From the NCBI RefSeq assembly GCF_018873765.1, contig NC_057925.1:58416970-58480969 (forward strand): a stretch of DNA of 64,000 nt, read 5' to 3'. Shown here in pieces: positions 12,642 to 24,600 of the stretch. Below the pieces are notes generated by a model. It saw only the letters and a program-made list of their open reading frames with translations, was not told the origin of the DNA and ran no database searches. The DNA is from Telopea speciosissima. Lineage: Eukaryota > Streptophyta > Magnoliopsida > Proteales > Proteaceae. Position 1 is the first letter of the stretch. Each line of letters opens with the position of its first letter. The translations under genes were made by a program, and so were the position numbers.

Positions 12642-13027
12642 ATAAATATAATTTTTCCTCATACAAATAACCAAAAAAATAAAAGATAAATGCCACGTAT
12701 AAAACAAAGCACAAAAGAATATAGCTAGCGATGCATAATGCACAATATATATTGGATTTGGTCTTTTGTCTCTTCATTAGGTACCATACCCAACAACCCA
12801 TTCTAGCAAAGCAAGCCAATATATAAATATCTCAGGAAGAAAATATTCTCAAATATGTCATATTTTGCAGATGATTGGTTTACTGAAATCAAAAGGTTTA
12901 GAGGTTGGGTTTCTAATCATCAAGGATTTCAGGATGATACCTGAGGTTTCATGTTTGATTGAAACCTGAGACAGGAGCAACCGCGATGAGACAAATGGGT
13001 GTTTTTTTTTGGTTCCCCCTCCTTTTG

Positions 13028-13800
13028 ATTTGCATAACGGCAGGGGTGTCAATTTCAGGCCCAGCTTGGCTTGTTTAATAAACGTGTCGGGCTTGAGCCC
13101 GATATGTTTACTAACCGAGCAGTCCCGGTGTAGGGTCCTAGCTTGTCGTGTGCCCGATCGGACCGATCGATTCTAGGCCCGACCTAGCCTGACCCTCTAA
13201 CTTGTAAATTTTGCTTTGGACTTGGGCCCTGTTTGATTTATTGGCCCAAATCTGTTTATGACATAAACTTTCTGTTGGACTGGGCGTGATGAATAGGATA
13301 AATTTTTATGACATTAATTTTCTATTGGGCTGGGCCTAATGTATTGGGTAAATTTTTATGATTTTTCTGGCTTAAATTTATATCATGGGACATGGGCTAG
13401 CAAGGGTTCCACTATTTCAGCCTATTACTAATGAATCGGCCATGTTCGCACAATTGGAATATTCAATTTTACTGGAGGTGGCAAGATCATACACCTCTTT
13501 GTAAAATTAAAATATTCAATTCTAATGGGCTATACCGTTTAAAGCCCGTTTATATTTAAACAAATACATAGCCCGATTTAGAACCGTCTAAGGTCCGATT
13601 AAGGACCGATTATATTACCCGATTATAGCCCAAAGCCCGACCTACACCGACCAGGCCCAAACCGAATACTTAAACAGACGGTCTCGATAATTACCGGAAA
13701 AAAAAAAAAACAGGCAGTCTCGATGCAGGCTTTAAACACCGTGAAGCCCCGACTAGGCCTGACCGAACCCGAGCGGTTGAGATTCCTACCGTAACTCGTA
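13028..13800. mobile_element. Degenerate hAT-like non-autonomous element
   Basis: It starts CAGGGGTGTCAATTTC and is built from repeated 'gcccgatt', 'aggcccg' and 'tttatagccc' motifs. The right end near 13796 is only weakly similar to the left, and no target duplication was found. A related composition occurs at 22480-22870. Confidence 0.35.
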
Positions 13801-14236
13801 GGCTTCTCATTTTGGTTTAGTATCAAATTTTTATACACATGTTAGGACTGAGTTTTCCTAGACCCATGGTCAATGGAGTCTATTGATTGAGGAGACACAG
13901 ACAGAAATAGTGGAGCGACAGTTTTCAGTTCGTATTTGGATCCTCTGCGGCGGCCTGGGGTTGAGCGGCCATCATGCCGCGCTCAAGTCACAAGACGCCA
14001 CATGGATTTGATGCAAATCCAATGAATGGTCGATGGCCATCCTGCTGCATTAAAATCCAAAGGGTGTAGGGTTTAAACTTTAAACCAGTGCCTTACCAGA
14101 TACATAATGATCGAAATCTCCCTGAACTTTTCTGATATACTCTGAAGCTCTGTTTAGTTGCACGGAAGTTTAGTTCTAAGAATTATTCAAAATAAGAAAT
14201 TCTTGTAAACGGTACTTTTTGAGGTGTGTTTGGTCT

Positions 14237-14358
14237 ATTTGGATCCTCTGCTGAAGGGCAGCCGTGCGACGGGCATGTGACCTCACACAGGCAGGGTGTG
14301 GACCGGATCTCACCCAGGCGAGGCCACACGGCTGGCCGGCAGTAGAGGATCATGATCC
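14237..14358. mobile_element. Foldback MITE, GATCCTCTAC family, second copy
   Basis: GGATCCTCTGCTG at 14241 is inverted to CGGCAGTAGAGGATC ending at 14351. The 10-bp repeat GTGTTTGGTC at 14227-14236 and 14359-14368 flanks the insertion. The interior is GC-rich with partial self-complementarity. A related left end without a clear partner lies near 13939. Confidence 0.62.
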
Positions 14359-14524
14359 GTGTTTGGTCGAATGGCCAAACTCATTTCCTGCGGAGCAAGA
14401 TAGAGTAGTAACTTTATAGAATTATGTTGGTCTCTGAATCAGTTGTTTTGTGTCAAAAAGAAGAGCAAAAACACCAAAAAGTAAGGAAATGAAACTATCT
14501 CTGTTAACCACTGTGATGCCTAAA

Positions 14525-14766
14525 AAATCCAGGCAAGGGTTTAAAAACCCGTAATCGTCCGATTGCAGTTTGAATTGGATTGGAATCAATAAAAATCGGC
14601 TCAAATACGGCTTGACCCTAATTTTTAATAAGGAATCAATCGAGTCAGTTGGGCCAAAATTGGGATCGATCTCGACGGATTCCAATCCGAATTTGGCCAA
14701 TCCTATTCTATTTTTGAAACCCAGATATAAGTAGAACAGATGAACCAACTCAGCCAAGTTGATCAT
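14525..14766 (-). repeat. Dispersed repeat, inverted relative to 44100-44290 and 30110-30240
   Basis: Its reverse complement matches the 3' flank sequence of neprosin units A and B ('ggccaaattcagattggaat', 'gatcccaattttggccca'). This is a repeat outside the array, not a further unit copy. Confidence 0.7.
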
Positions 14767-14900
14767 TTGACAGTGAAAGAAACTTCATTATAGCTGGGAC
14801 TTGGGAGAGGTGGTGTAAAAGCTTGTGGACTTTTATTAGCTCCCCATGCCCTACCCTTTTAAGGATTCTTCATGACTTCTCATTAATATAATTGAAGTAA

Positions 14901-15151
14901 CATGGTTCTAAGTATTGGTATCGTATCGAATGATATGTACCGGTGTTGCTAGTCACTGATATCGATACCATGTCAATATTATATTAATAGCACGGTATGG
15001 ACAAGGGATAAAATGATCAGATAACTCATTTTTTAAGAAAATTCAAGAATAATTTTATCCGATACAGCTGATTCAGGCTAATACCGTATCAATAACTTAT
15101 CGGTTTTGCAGGTCACCGATACTTGTTTTGATACCGTGCACTAAAACCATG
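14901..15151. mobile_element. MITE with CATGGTTyTA ends
   Basis: Imperfect terminal inverted repeats (CATGGTTCTAAGTATTGG against the complement of the right end, which finishes ACTAAAACCATG) flank about 250 bp rich in 'ggtatcg' and 'cgatac'. It is probably hAT-like; no target duplication is certain. Confidence 0.5.
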
Positions 15152-15667
15152 CCCGGGAAGCTTTTTTTAAGTTATCAATATTATTAGGTGAGGACAAATG
15201 TGGGGACCTTTGGATACACAATCAAAGCAATGGCGCATGTGTGTGTCTCCCTTTACACTAATGTAAAAGCATGATTAAGGTCATGTTCCATTTTCACACA
15301 CACACCCCTCAAGTTCTTACTTCCTCTACATAGGTACATGCAATGTGGTCTCTCTGCATGTCAACCCTCAAGTGTTTTTAAAACTCCATTATTGCAGGTT
15401 TGATGCTGAATAGGCATGCAATGTTGGCTAACTAATCGGCCATTTCATCTAACTTAATTAGTATATCTTGGAATCTTATAAGTATGTTGACCTAGCCGAA
15501 GCTACTGATAACTTTACTATAGTTCGTTTTAGATGGTGGGATACATCAAAGGATTCATTATGTACTTAGTTGTTTTTTCTTTAATAAATCTAATTTTCCA
15601 TAAATAAAAAAAAAAGTTGTCTCAAAATCTCAAGGCATTCTCCAAATAGATAATAAATAACTATATA

Positions 15668-15812
15668 AGGCTGTGTTTGGTATGCATTCAAGGAATAGAT
15701 TCTGGGTCTAGAACGCTTTCGGAAGTGAGACAAAGAGTATTTTTTTTTCTCGCTTCAAAATGCATTCTAGAACCAAATTCTATTCCAAAAATAAATACCA
15801 AACACAACCTTA
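15668..15812. mobile_element. MITE, GGCTGTGTTTGGTATG family
   Basis: Terminal inverted repeats GGCTGTGTTTGGTATGCATTC and the complement of AAATACCAAACACAACCTT flank about 145 bp. This is a very common plant MITE type, found again at 16837-16972; single-ended remnants occur near 22364 and 59270. Confidence 0.75.
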
Positions 15813-16099
15813 GGTTTTTCTTCTTCAATGTAGAGTATATTTATAAATTAAAAAAATAAAAATAAAAAATCAATTGGTCTAATCCCTTGTTAAAGAAAAC
15901 TGGTGTGCATGTCCCTAGCTGAGTGAAGATTGTTAATGAACTGGATGGGGTTGGTAATAAGAACATAGTAAAAACTAAGTGGACCTAAAATTGGATATAG
16001 GGTAAGCCCACAAAAACCAGGGAAGCAAGTGGGTAGTAATGGTAGTTCTTGAACCTATAAATCCCAATAGTGGGATGATCCATGGTAGATGGATGTGGT

Positions 16100-16560
16100 T
16101 TTCAGGGTAATTGAGGTTCTGTCAATGTGGTTCACTACCTTGTGAGACACTATACGACACTTTTCTTTCTGTCTTTGTTCTTTTCATTCTTAACCATTCA
16201 AAGTGTGCTTCATGTCTGATGTGATATGGCCATATAGAATTATAGAAGTTTCTCTCACCCAAAAGAGGAACATGTCACAGGCCTTTCGCTTTCAAGTTTT
16301 GAAGTTGAGGTCTCCTTACATGAGGAAAGCCAGCTAAACATTCACACTCTCTGAAAAAGAATACAAAAACATACCAAGTAGAACCAGTTGGCAAAACCCT
16401 ATAGGCAAGGTTCAAGTAAGCAGAATTGGCATCGATGGATTCTGATTTTATCAGAGTTGATCGAAAATCGATCAGAATCAACCTGAACCCTGGAATTGAA
16501 CCGGGTTTTTAATCAAGAATTGGTTAGAATCAGGAATCGAATCCAGCCTATTCTGATTCC
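16100..16560 (+). repeat. Dispersed repeat, inverted copy at 58905-59180
   Basis: Blocks such as 'cctataggcaagg', 'catcgatggattctgatttt' and 'gaggtctccttacatgagga' reappear in reverse complement at 58905-59180. It has no coding potential I recognise. Confidence 0.7.
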
Positions 16561-16836
16561 TCAAACAGTGGTCCTAGGACTTGGAAGTCCATCCTTAAAC
16601 GTTTCTCTAAGCGGGTTTTAGGTTATTTTTGCTTCAAAGTTGCCAGAATTCCTCAAAAGACTTCATAGTTACATGCATAATCCTTAAGGCTCAGAACAGC
16701 CACACTTAATGAGAGTCCAGAGGCAAAATTTCAAGCTTTATCAGTGTAAGATTTTAAGAACAGATAAGGAAACCAAAGGTACTTATGCTAATGGGGCCAA
16801 GGGCATCATCCATGTAAATCAGTCTTGTGCCTTCTA

Positions 16837-16972
16837 GGCTGCGTTTGATGGGTATTCTCTAAATAGATTCTGCGAATAAAACACATTCTAAAATCCAATT
16901 TTTCTCCAATTTCTTGCTTGGATGTGCTTTAAATGCAGAATTTATTCCAAGAATACATACCAAACACAACTT
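16837..16972. mobile_element. MITE, GGCTGTGTTTGGTATG family, second copy
   Basis: TAGGCTGCGTTTGATGGGTATTC at the left and GAATACATACCAAACACAACTTTA at the right form imperfect inverted termini around 136 bp, like the copy at 15668. Confidence 0.7.
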
Positions 16973-18060
16973 TAATTTTCATTATCCTCCAATGTGTTGA
17001 CCATTGGTCAAACTTTTCAGCTACTAATCTAATCTGAAAGGTGGTATAAATTAGCTTTGATATTTGGCAGATGGGTTTAGGGAGTGGGGTGTACACTTGA
17101 TGACACTTATAAAGTTTTTCATTTCTCAAAGATTCAGAACCATCTAACTACATTCTCCTTCAGTTTCTACTGTAGGATGTAATATCTGCTTTTGTTCTCT
17201 TCTTCACATTTCAAATCTTACATACCTGTTTAATGATGGAAAAATCTGATGCAATTAAAGCCTTCGTTAACAATATCAGAATTCAGAAGCCAACAAACTT
17301 TCAAGTTTTCCTTTTTCCAATGTCTCTATCCTGTTGGTTGGTATGCAACTTTCAAATTCAAAACTTTCAGGTATCAATTCAAAGCTTTGGCTTTGAAGTT
17401 ACGGAAATTTTTAACTTTAAATCGGAGTAACTGTTTGGGGTGCTTTTTGTGTTACAGTCACTCAGTAAAGTAGAATGCTGGATTTGTCTCCCAATTTTTT
17501 GTTTGTGTTGAACTGTAGACTTTCCAGCTAATATTTGCTTATTTTTATAATTTCATTGCGCTGCTATTGATTAATCATTGAAGATGATTTCCCATTTCCC
17601 ATTCTTCTAAGTTCTTATTCGTCTATTTGGGTTTGATCTTGACGGTAAAATTGGTTCGAGGATAGGCTTGAAAGAGAGTATGGTGGTCACCTATGGAATG
17701 CAATGACTTAGTTCTCCACCGGGAGATTGCAAAATTTCTTCGATAAAAAACTGAAGAAAAGGAGATTTTTCTGTTTAATTTTGGCGCTTTTTCGAGAGCT
17801 ACCCACTGCGTGGAAATCAAATGGGACTTTGGATCATCATCTGTGATCCTTAAAAACCCAGAAATCTTTTCTGGGTTTTGTTTTTTGTTCCCGAAGATTA
17901 GCTTCTTGTTCTTTTTTCGGTGTCTTTACAATCGGTTACAAAGGTGGGTTTCCCAGGAAGAAAAGAAGGAAATTCTAACTTTGGCTCTTTTCTGAAAGAA
18001 CTGGGGTCATCGAGAAGATATGATTTTTGGCTGTTCCTGGATGGTTGGCAACTTCTTCGT

Positions 18061-20953
18061 ATGAAGAGTTTTTCAGTTGGAGACAAACTTCAATTAGGTT
18101 TTTCAGTTTATATCTTTGGGAATTTCCCTCGAGGTCGATCCTTTCTGCTATTTGCTCTTATGGTTAGGAGTAAACAATTGACATGCAAGCCAAAATAGAA
18201 ACCCTGTCCTTCTTTAATTGATTCATGGAGTTTAGCTTTTTCCCTAATTTTTATTTTGTCTATTGAATTATCCTGGCTGTGAAATGGGTTGCTTTTAAAT
18301 AGTTTCTCCTCCAGAAAATTTAATGTGGGTTTTGTTTGGCAATTTCCACTGCCCTTATTTCATTTGCTTTTGCAAACCTTCTCCTCATCTTATCTCTCCT
18401 TCCCCATTGAAATTAGAGAACAGCCCACATGTTCCTTCTCCTTTATCTTCGGTTCCTGCTGCTGTGGGTCAGTTATCTGGTGAGATGATTGAGGTAAAGA
18501 ATGAAGCCTTTAATGGGAATCAAGTTGAGAATTTTCCAAAAAGCAGTCTCAAGAAGCCATCTTTAGAACCAGGTGTTGAGAAAGAGGTTGAAAAGGCAAG
18601 AGTGCAGTGGATAGATTTCTTAGGGAAAGAACTTGTTGAGATCAAGGAATTTGAACCCAGGTTGGTTCAATCTTCTCTCTTTTTAACATTTAATTCCTCT
18701 TTAATTATGTGGTTTGATTTCCTTTCGGTATATTGTCAGATTAATTCTTCATTCTTCTGCGTGAAATTGTTATTTCGATAAAACTGGCTGTTTAAGCCTC
18801 AACATTGTTTTCACATTGCGAATTGTAGGATTTTAGGGATAATCCAGATTGTGCGAAGTTCAACTTTTCATGTTTGAATGTTAAACTTCAGGAGAATATA
18901 TATTCTGAATTTCTGCTCCTAACTCCTCATCTAACTTTGTGTTTGACATGATACTTTGGTTTTGTTAGTAAACTCGTAGGTAATCAAATTAAAGAAATGT
19001 AAAAGAGAAGTTACATTGTAGGACAGTGCTTGAGAAGATGGTGCAAAGATGATTAAGCAACTGTATTCCTGCCGAATGAAGATTGTTATTGAATTTTTTC
19101 GTAGTTATAGAATTGGCTTGACTCTCATTCAGTATCACCGCCGCCTCCCCCCCCCCCCCCAAGAAAAAAAAAGAAAAAGAAAGGTAAAGAGAAGTGCTTA
19201 ACTGAATTATGGTCAAAATTAAGTTGAAGGAAGATATGGTAGCTGTTAGAACTGAGTAGCTTAAATGAACAATGATAGGCATTTAATTATGATGTGCTCT
19301 AAAAATAATTGAGGGAGTCATAATGATGAACTTGGTTCGCCTATTGTCTGGATCTCAAGAATAAACTTTTCGTTTAATCTGGTTTCAGATGTTGTAATCT
19401 GGTTTACATTGTTGTGCATTTGGTGTTCTTGACTTGGTCGCTTTGAATCTGTATAACGTAGTGGCTCTGTCTCTGGTGTTTCGGTAACGTATTGCATATT
19501 TCTTTGGGAAAAGTGTTCCTGCATGGTCAACGCACCACAAAATTTATGGACAGGGACCTATTTCTGCCACATGGCAAGTTGGATGGGGAAAATCTTGGAC
19601 CATGAAGAGGGTGCATGGACCACTGGGGGGGGGGTTCCATGGACATACATGGGAGAGTATGCCAATGCATGGGACATATGTGATTGAATTATCGTCTGAA
19701 ATTTGACACATGACCAATCCAGACCATTCACTAGATATTCCAACATAGAAATTGCTCTATCACTTTTCCACATGGCAGAACTAGGTGTGCTGCTTCATGG
19801 TGGATGGCCACTCAGGGAACATTTTGCCTATTTATTTTGTCTATGTTTTGGTATTTAAACTTTGTTAAACCCGCAGACATAGCGAATAGACCTTTTACTT
19901 TGGAGCTCCCATTGATTTGCTTGCAATAACCGGTTATGTTAGTTTAACTGATTAATTTCCTTCTCCATGTGCTTCAATGAGCCTCAAGGAGGTCCTCTTT
20001 GGTTGGTTTTCCCTGTGGCTGTTATGCAATTGTGGATGACTATATTATTTTAGGTGATACAAGTTTACCAACTGGAATTGTTACTTATGAAGTAAATAAA
20101 GACCGGAATCCTCCAAGATCCTCCCCAACAATATGTTTGAATCTTGGGATACCACCCTTTCTGCTCTTGTTATCCTTCTGTTCCTTGATTGAATTCATTC
20201 CTTTGTGATCTTTTGGAATCTTTTTCCTTAGAAATGGAATATCAATCAAGGGTTCTGAGATTCCTAAAAGCTACGACACCATTTGTTTTTCAGTGCCATG
20301 TCTCCTCAGATACGTTGAGAATTTGAAGGGGAACCATCTTCAATGTAGCATCCAACACAGTACAGCAGCCATTTTGGAGCATCTGAATAATGTGGTTTAG
20401 AAAATGGTGCATTTTCTATCCAAAAATTTAAATTTGGAACCGTTTGGAGGGCCGGTGTGGGGGTGGGGTGAGGTAGTGAAACACACTGCTAATGCAATCA
20501 GAAAACAAGAAATGGATGCTTTCTACAATTTTTACACTAGATGTTGTGCTGACCTATTTATGAATTTGAACTATCAATGACCTATCTTCACTTTCCATTC
20601 AAGAGCAAAACTTGGATGGAATGTGTACAATGGTTATGAACTTAGAATCTAAGAATGATCTTATCTGTATTTATTGACTAGGGCCATCCTTTGGGTGGTC
20701 AAGTGAATAAGGTTAAAATTTCGTAATGACCGAGTCACATGTATGATATACTAGGATGATCACAAACCTTCACTAATACAGAAACTCTCTCATTCTTGTG
20801 TAAGGTCATTAATTTAATGATTGTTTCCTTGCTGTCAGTGATTGGTTGTTGAAACCTAATATTCTTCCATTTATTGGTATATTTTCCAGTGAATCAGGAT
20901 ATTCAGATGATGAAGGACAGGGTAATCGAGGCTGTGTTTGTATTATTCAGTGA
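18061..20953 (+). CDS. Small plant protein with C-terminal CaaX box (three exons)
   Basis: I predict exons 18061-18097, 18417-18660 and 20890-20953, joined at GT-AG sites in compatible phases, giving 114 residues. The second exon carries a short lysine-proline block (SSLKKPS) and the conserved motif VQWIDFLGKELVEIKEFEP. The last exon gives an acidic patch (SDDE) and the end GCVCIIQ. The motif matches a small land-plant family of unknown function whose members read roughly K/R-V-x-W-x-D-x-x-GK-(E/D)-L-x-x-(I/V)-x-EFEPS and end in CxCxxx. The last four residues, CIIQ, fit a CaaX farnesylation signal; the preceding Cys could be palmitoylated. Membrane attachment is therefore likely but inferred. 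The last two exons are firm because they rebuild the motif and the end. The 37-bp first exon is the best choice I found: a clean donor after CAATTAG and a pyrimidine-rich acceptor before 18417. The alternative is an unspliced start at 18323. Confidence 0.8.
18661..20889 (+). other. Second intron of the CaaX-protein gene (2.2 kb)
   Basis: It begins GTTGGTTC and ends TTTTCCAG. It contains a C-run at 19147-19160 and an inverted-repeat element at 19562-19780. No other gene is visible within it. Confidence 0.75.
19562..19780. mobile_element. MITE-like element in the intron of the CaaX gene
   Basis: The perfect inverted termini TTCTGCCACATGG and CCACATGGCAGAA bound 219 bp. A G-run of 10 is present at 19625-19634. 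The target duplication is unclear (possibly CTA on both sides). Confidence 0.6.
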
Positions 20954-22889
20954 TTGTGCTTATTATTCTTGCCTCAATACCATGTTAGCCACAGCATGGA
21001 TAGGAAGACAGTAACTCCCATTTCCTTGGGCTCCATGTTCAGGCCCTATATATTTTCCACTGTGGTATAGTCCTTCAATGTGCAGCCTGTTGTTTAAGAT
21101 GGATAACATCAACCAACTGAGCTGCAGGGTCAAGTTCAAAAGAAATTGCTGCCATTGCTTGAAATTCTTCAAAAGAATGTGCTTCCAGTGCATTGCAATC
21201 TCCAATGGCATTCTTTTCAAGCAAGGGATTTTATTTAGAGAACTCCTCTGAAGCCAGGTGCCATTCGTTCCATTGTTTTTTCACCAGGATCTAAATTAGG
21301 AATTTTTCTGTGTTCAATTTTCACGCACAATGCTTTCCTTCTATAGAAGTTCCCAAAAAAAAAATCTGGTTTCCTTGTTTAGATCCTGACTTGGTTTTGC
21401 ATCTTTTTGTAAAAAAAATTGCACTGAGAATATTCCATCAACAAACATTTCAAATTTCCATTCATTGGTTCCTGTTCTGTTATATTGGAAACTTGGAATT
21501 GTTGATCCCCAACCTCTTGGTTTAGAAAGGTCTGACTGGGAGCGGAATTTGTAAATTTTGCTGCTCTTTTTCTGCATTTAGGTGTACTTATATTTATTCC
21601 TTATCAGTGAACAGAAAAAAAAAAGTTCACATGGATTTAGGAATAATTTGCTCATGTGGGTGATTTTAGAAAGCTTTCAAGGCCACTGATTGATCAATAA
21701 CCAATGACTGAGCTTGAAAGGTTTGATGGTAATGGATCATGAATCGGATCTGGGGATGGGTTACCTAAACATTTTACATCCCCTCAGTTAAATTGTTTTC
21801 TGATCGATCATCGCATCATTAAGGGCCGTGTGGAAGTATTGAAACATTATGTACATTGAATCTTCCATGGAAGCAGTGGTGGGTGACAATTTATCAGATC
21901 CTCAGGGTCTAAGAGCCTTGCCCAGCCTGCACTTGTTTGTGACTCTGCAACTAGTGATTCTTAAGCTAATTTTTAGGGAATTTTTATGGAGGCCCAGTTT
22001 GTTTCCAGGTAAAAGTGGCAAAAGAAAAATTTTCAGGTTAAATCTTTTTGTTTTTACACAGATTTTACCTGGAAATAAATGGAGCCATCATAGGAAAATA
22101 TTACTGATATTGGTACATTGCTGGATTACAATGCCAGAACTTGATAAATTAAGGGTTCACATTTGGTTTATTTATTTATCATAATTGATTATTCATAAAT
22201 AGATCATAAATATAAATATAAACTATGCCAAAGAGAGCCTTAGATGCATAATAGAGTACCAAGGACCCACCAAAATATTGAGATTGAGAAGATGAGATTA
22301 CAAATATACGTTAGGTAAATAGTGGATCCAGATGTTTAAGATTATGGGTGGAAGATAAAGGTTATGTTTGGTATGATTTCTTGGAATGCATAATACTAAA
22401 CACAACATATTAGTAACCTTATTTCAATGTCCTTTCTTATTATTTAAAATTTTCATTTATTTTTCTTAAATTATGGTCTAACCGATTCAAACGAAACTGG
22501 CCTCTCTGCTGGTTCAATGCACAGTTTGGTTTTTAAAACCAAGGTGGTCTACTTTGGTAGTCTTCATCCGAACCGATCAATGGAAGCCCAAGACTGGATC
22601 GATCGTTTACTAAATGTGCCGAGCTCAAGCACTGGTCGATTAATAATAGGGCGGTCTCAGTGCAAGGAAGTGGTCTGACGGTTGCCCGATTGGGATCGAG
22701 CAAATACTATGATCGACCAATAACCAACCGTTCATAGCCCGATTGGCTTGTTTAATCATGTATACATATAAAAAAAAAAAAAATTCCCCATTTATAGCTT
22801 GTTTCAGGACCATTTATGGCCTATTAAGGACCGTTTATAGTCCAATTGATTAATTAACCCGTTTAAATCCCGATTAGCCTAATTATCTT
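20954..22889. other. Intergenic DNA between the CaaX gene and the neprosin array
   Basis: No gene found. A small inverted-repeat element lies about 21980-22090 (arms around 'tttccaggtaaaa' and 'ttttacctggaaa'). 22480-22870 resembles the degenerate hAT-like element at 13028 in composition. A single MITE end of the GTTTGGTATG type lies near 22364. Confidence 0.45.
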
Positions 22890-23404
22890 TGCTGTGCATC
22901 GAAATGTGGAAGTTGCATCATCTAATGGTGCTGATCTCGAGAAGAAACAAAAAAACAAGGTCAATCCGACTCAATCAAGCTCGAACAGTTGGATGAACCA
23001 TCTTCCACATGTCGAGCTCTATGGCCCGAACTACAAGGCACAACAAGGTGAAAGAGTTGTAGGGGATTTTAAGCCAGGGCACAGAGCCCACTACGCTTGA
23101 GCCAAAAGCAGCAGCATCCATTCCACCTTAAGGAATTTAATAATAAGAATTTTTTTCAAAAAAGGCGTAAGGATTGTTCCATTGGACATACTGAAATAGT
23201 TGGATGGTGAGTTGAAGTAATGTTATAAATTGGATTCCTAGTCGGGTCATTCCATGAACCTGTCCCATTCTATTCTGCTCGTGTCGGACTGAAACAATTG
23301 TGATTGTTCATAAAAGCTATCCAAAAGAGTACATACACTGTAGTTTTTCAGCTGACTACTCTGCTAGTTGTAGTGCACTAGCACGCAGAGACCATCATGA
23401 TCTT

Positions 23405-23506
23405 ATGAATCTAAAGATCTCAAAATTGAAGAACGAGCTCTTCTCTAATGACCCTATCGCTAAAGGAGCTTATGCACTGAACTGGCTAGGGTGCTGTTCA
23501 TGTTAA
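23405..23506 (+). pseudogene. Conserved coding-like fragment, function not recognised
   Basis: An open stretch in unit A reads NLKISKLKNELFSNDPIAKG, then AYALNWLG and a stop. Unit B (31516-31620) and unit C (45163-45262) carry the same frame with more changes. I do not recognise the parent gene. Similar protein-level text in three copies suggests an exon of a host gene carried along by the triplication. Confidence 0.4.
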
Positions 23507-24084
23507 TGTAAACCCATAACATAAGTAGTCTCTCTTTTGTTATTCTACCTTCACAGCAACCTACCCTATCTTCTTTTTCTCTCTTCACTTGAGTGAGATG
23601 GATGGCATATCAAGCCCTCTTTCTGATGTCTATTTTTGGTAATTGTTGCATTTATTACATTGTCTTGATCAAATTTCTTTGTGGAACTTATAAAGATGGG
23701 GCAAAAGTTTTCATGCACGGTTGTGCATGTGCACGACCTATATTAAATGCAGTCAACCAATTTGAAATGACATAAAAACCCATGCACCCCTTGTTTGATG
23801 GAGTTGATCCCCGCATATGAATATCCTCCCCGGGATGGTGAGTTCACACTTTGGTTATTTGTATGGATTTCCTCCATTCTTTGCCAGGTTCTGAAACAAG
23901 CCGAGTGATATAGGTAGAAAATGATGTAGTTAATTGAAGAGGATGAATATGCTAAAAGGGCGTTAAAGTAGTTTAGTTGGGGATCGGATTCATGTATTAG
24001 ATTAGCTGGGATATGATAACCTAAAAGCAAATAGAAGAAGAAAATAAGCTTATGCTAGAAGAAACTATATAAGCAATTAACAGA

Positions 24085-24172
24085 ATATGTAGAATGGAGA
24101 AGAAGAAGACAAAGAAGAATCGTTGCAGGTGAATTTAGAGAAGCAGCAGCGATCAGATTGCTAGAGAAGAAG
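24085..24172 (+). pseudogene. Truncated unit-A copy of the charged coiled-coil fragment
   Basis: Matches the C-terminal half of the frames at 32178-32408 (unit B) and 45779-46006 (unit C), around 'atcgttgcaggtgaatttag'. The first half is lost or rearranged here. Confidence 0.5.
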
Positions 24173-24423
24173 AAAAAAAGACTTACGTTTCCCCAACATT
24201 TCACAAGGACTGTTGCTCGATCACAAAGCTTCACTTCAAAGTTTTATAATTTTATTCATCTGATCCAACATTGGGAGCATGTATATACTCTTTTATAGTC
24301 ACACCTTCCTGTTGAAGTTAAGTCGCCAAGTAATCAGTTCGAGTGGGGCCCACTAGTGGTTATGGTGCGAGGATCCGAATCGGACATGGGCCACGGGGAC
24401 AATGCCCCTCACAAGAGGGATTG

Positions 24424-24600
24424 AGCTCCTCTCCAGGGAGCCCAGCACCTATGGAGTTCCCGGGCGGTATCCAGCCATTGGACTTTGCTGCACACATCCC
24501 AATGGTTGATTGGACACGTATCGAAATGTGTGCGGCACAGCCCAGCCATTGGATGTCCCCCATAGGCACTCCCTAGGCGCTGTGCTTTCTGGAGAGGAGC
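24424..24600. mobile_element. Foldback element with GAGCTCCTCTCC-type ends
   Basis: GAGCTCCTCTCCAGGGAGC at the left pairs with the right arm ending GGAGAGGAGC. The arms continue inward through 'gcacctatgg' and 'ccataggc'. It is found only in unit A. Confidence 0.6.

Noticed and set aside
18323-18781. 152-codon open frame as a single-exon gene
   Set aside because: It reads through an acceptor before 18417 and a donor after 18660; splicing to 20890 rebuilds a conserved C-terminus, which the single exon cannot.
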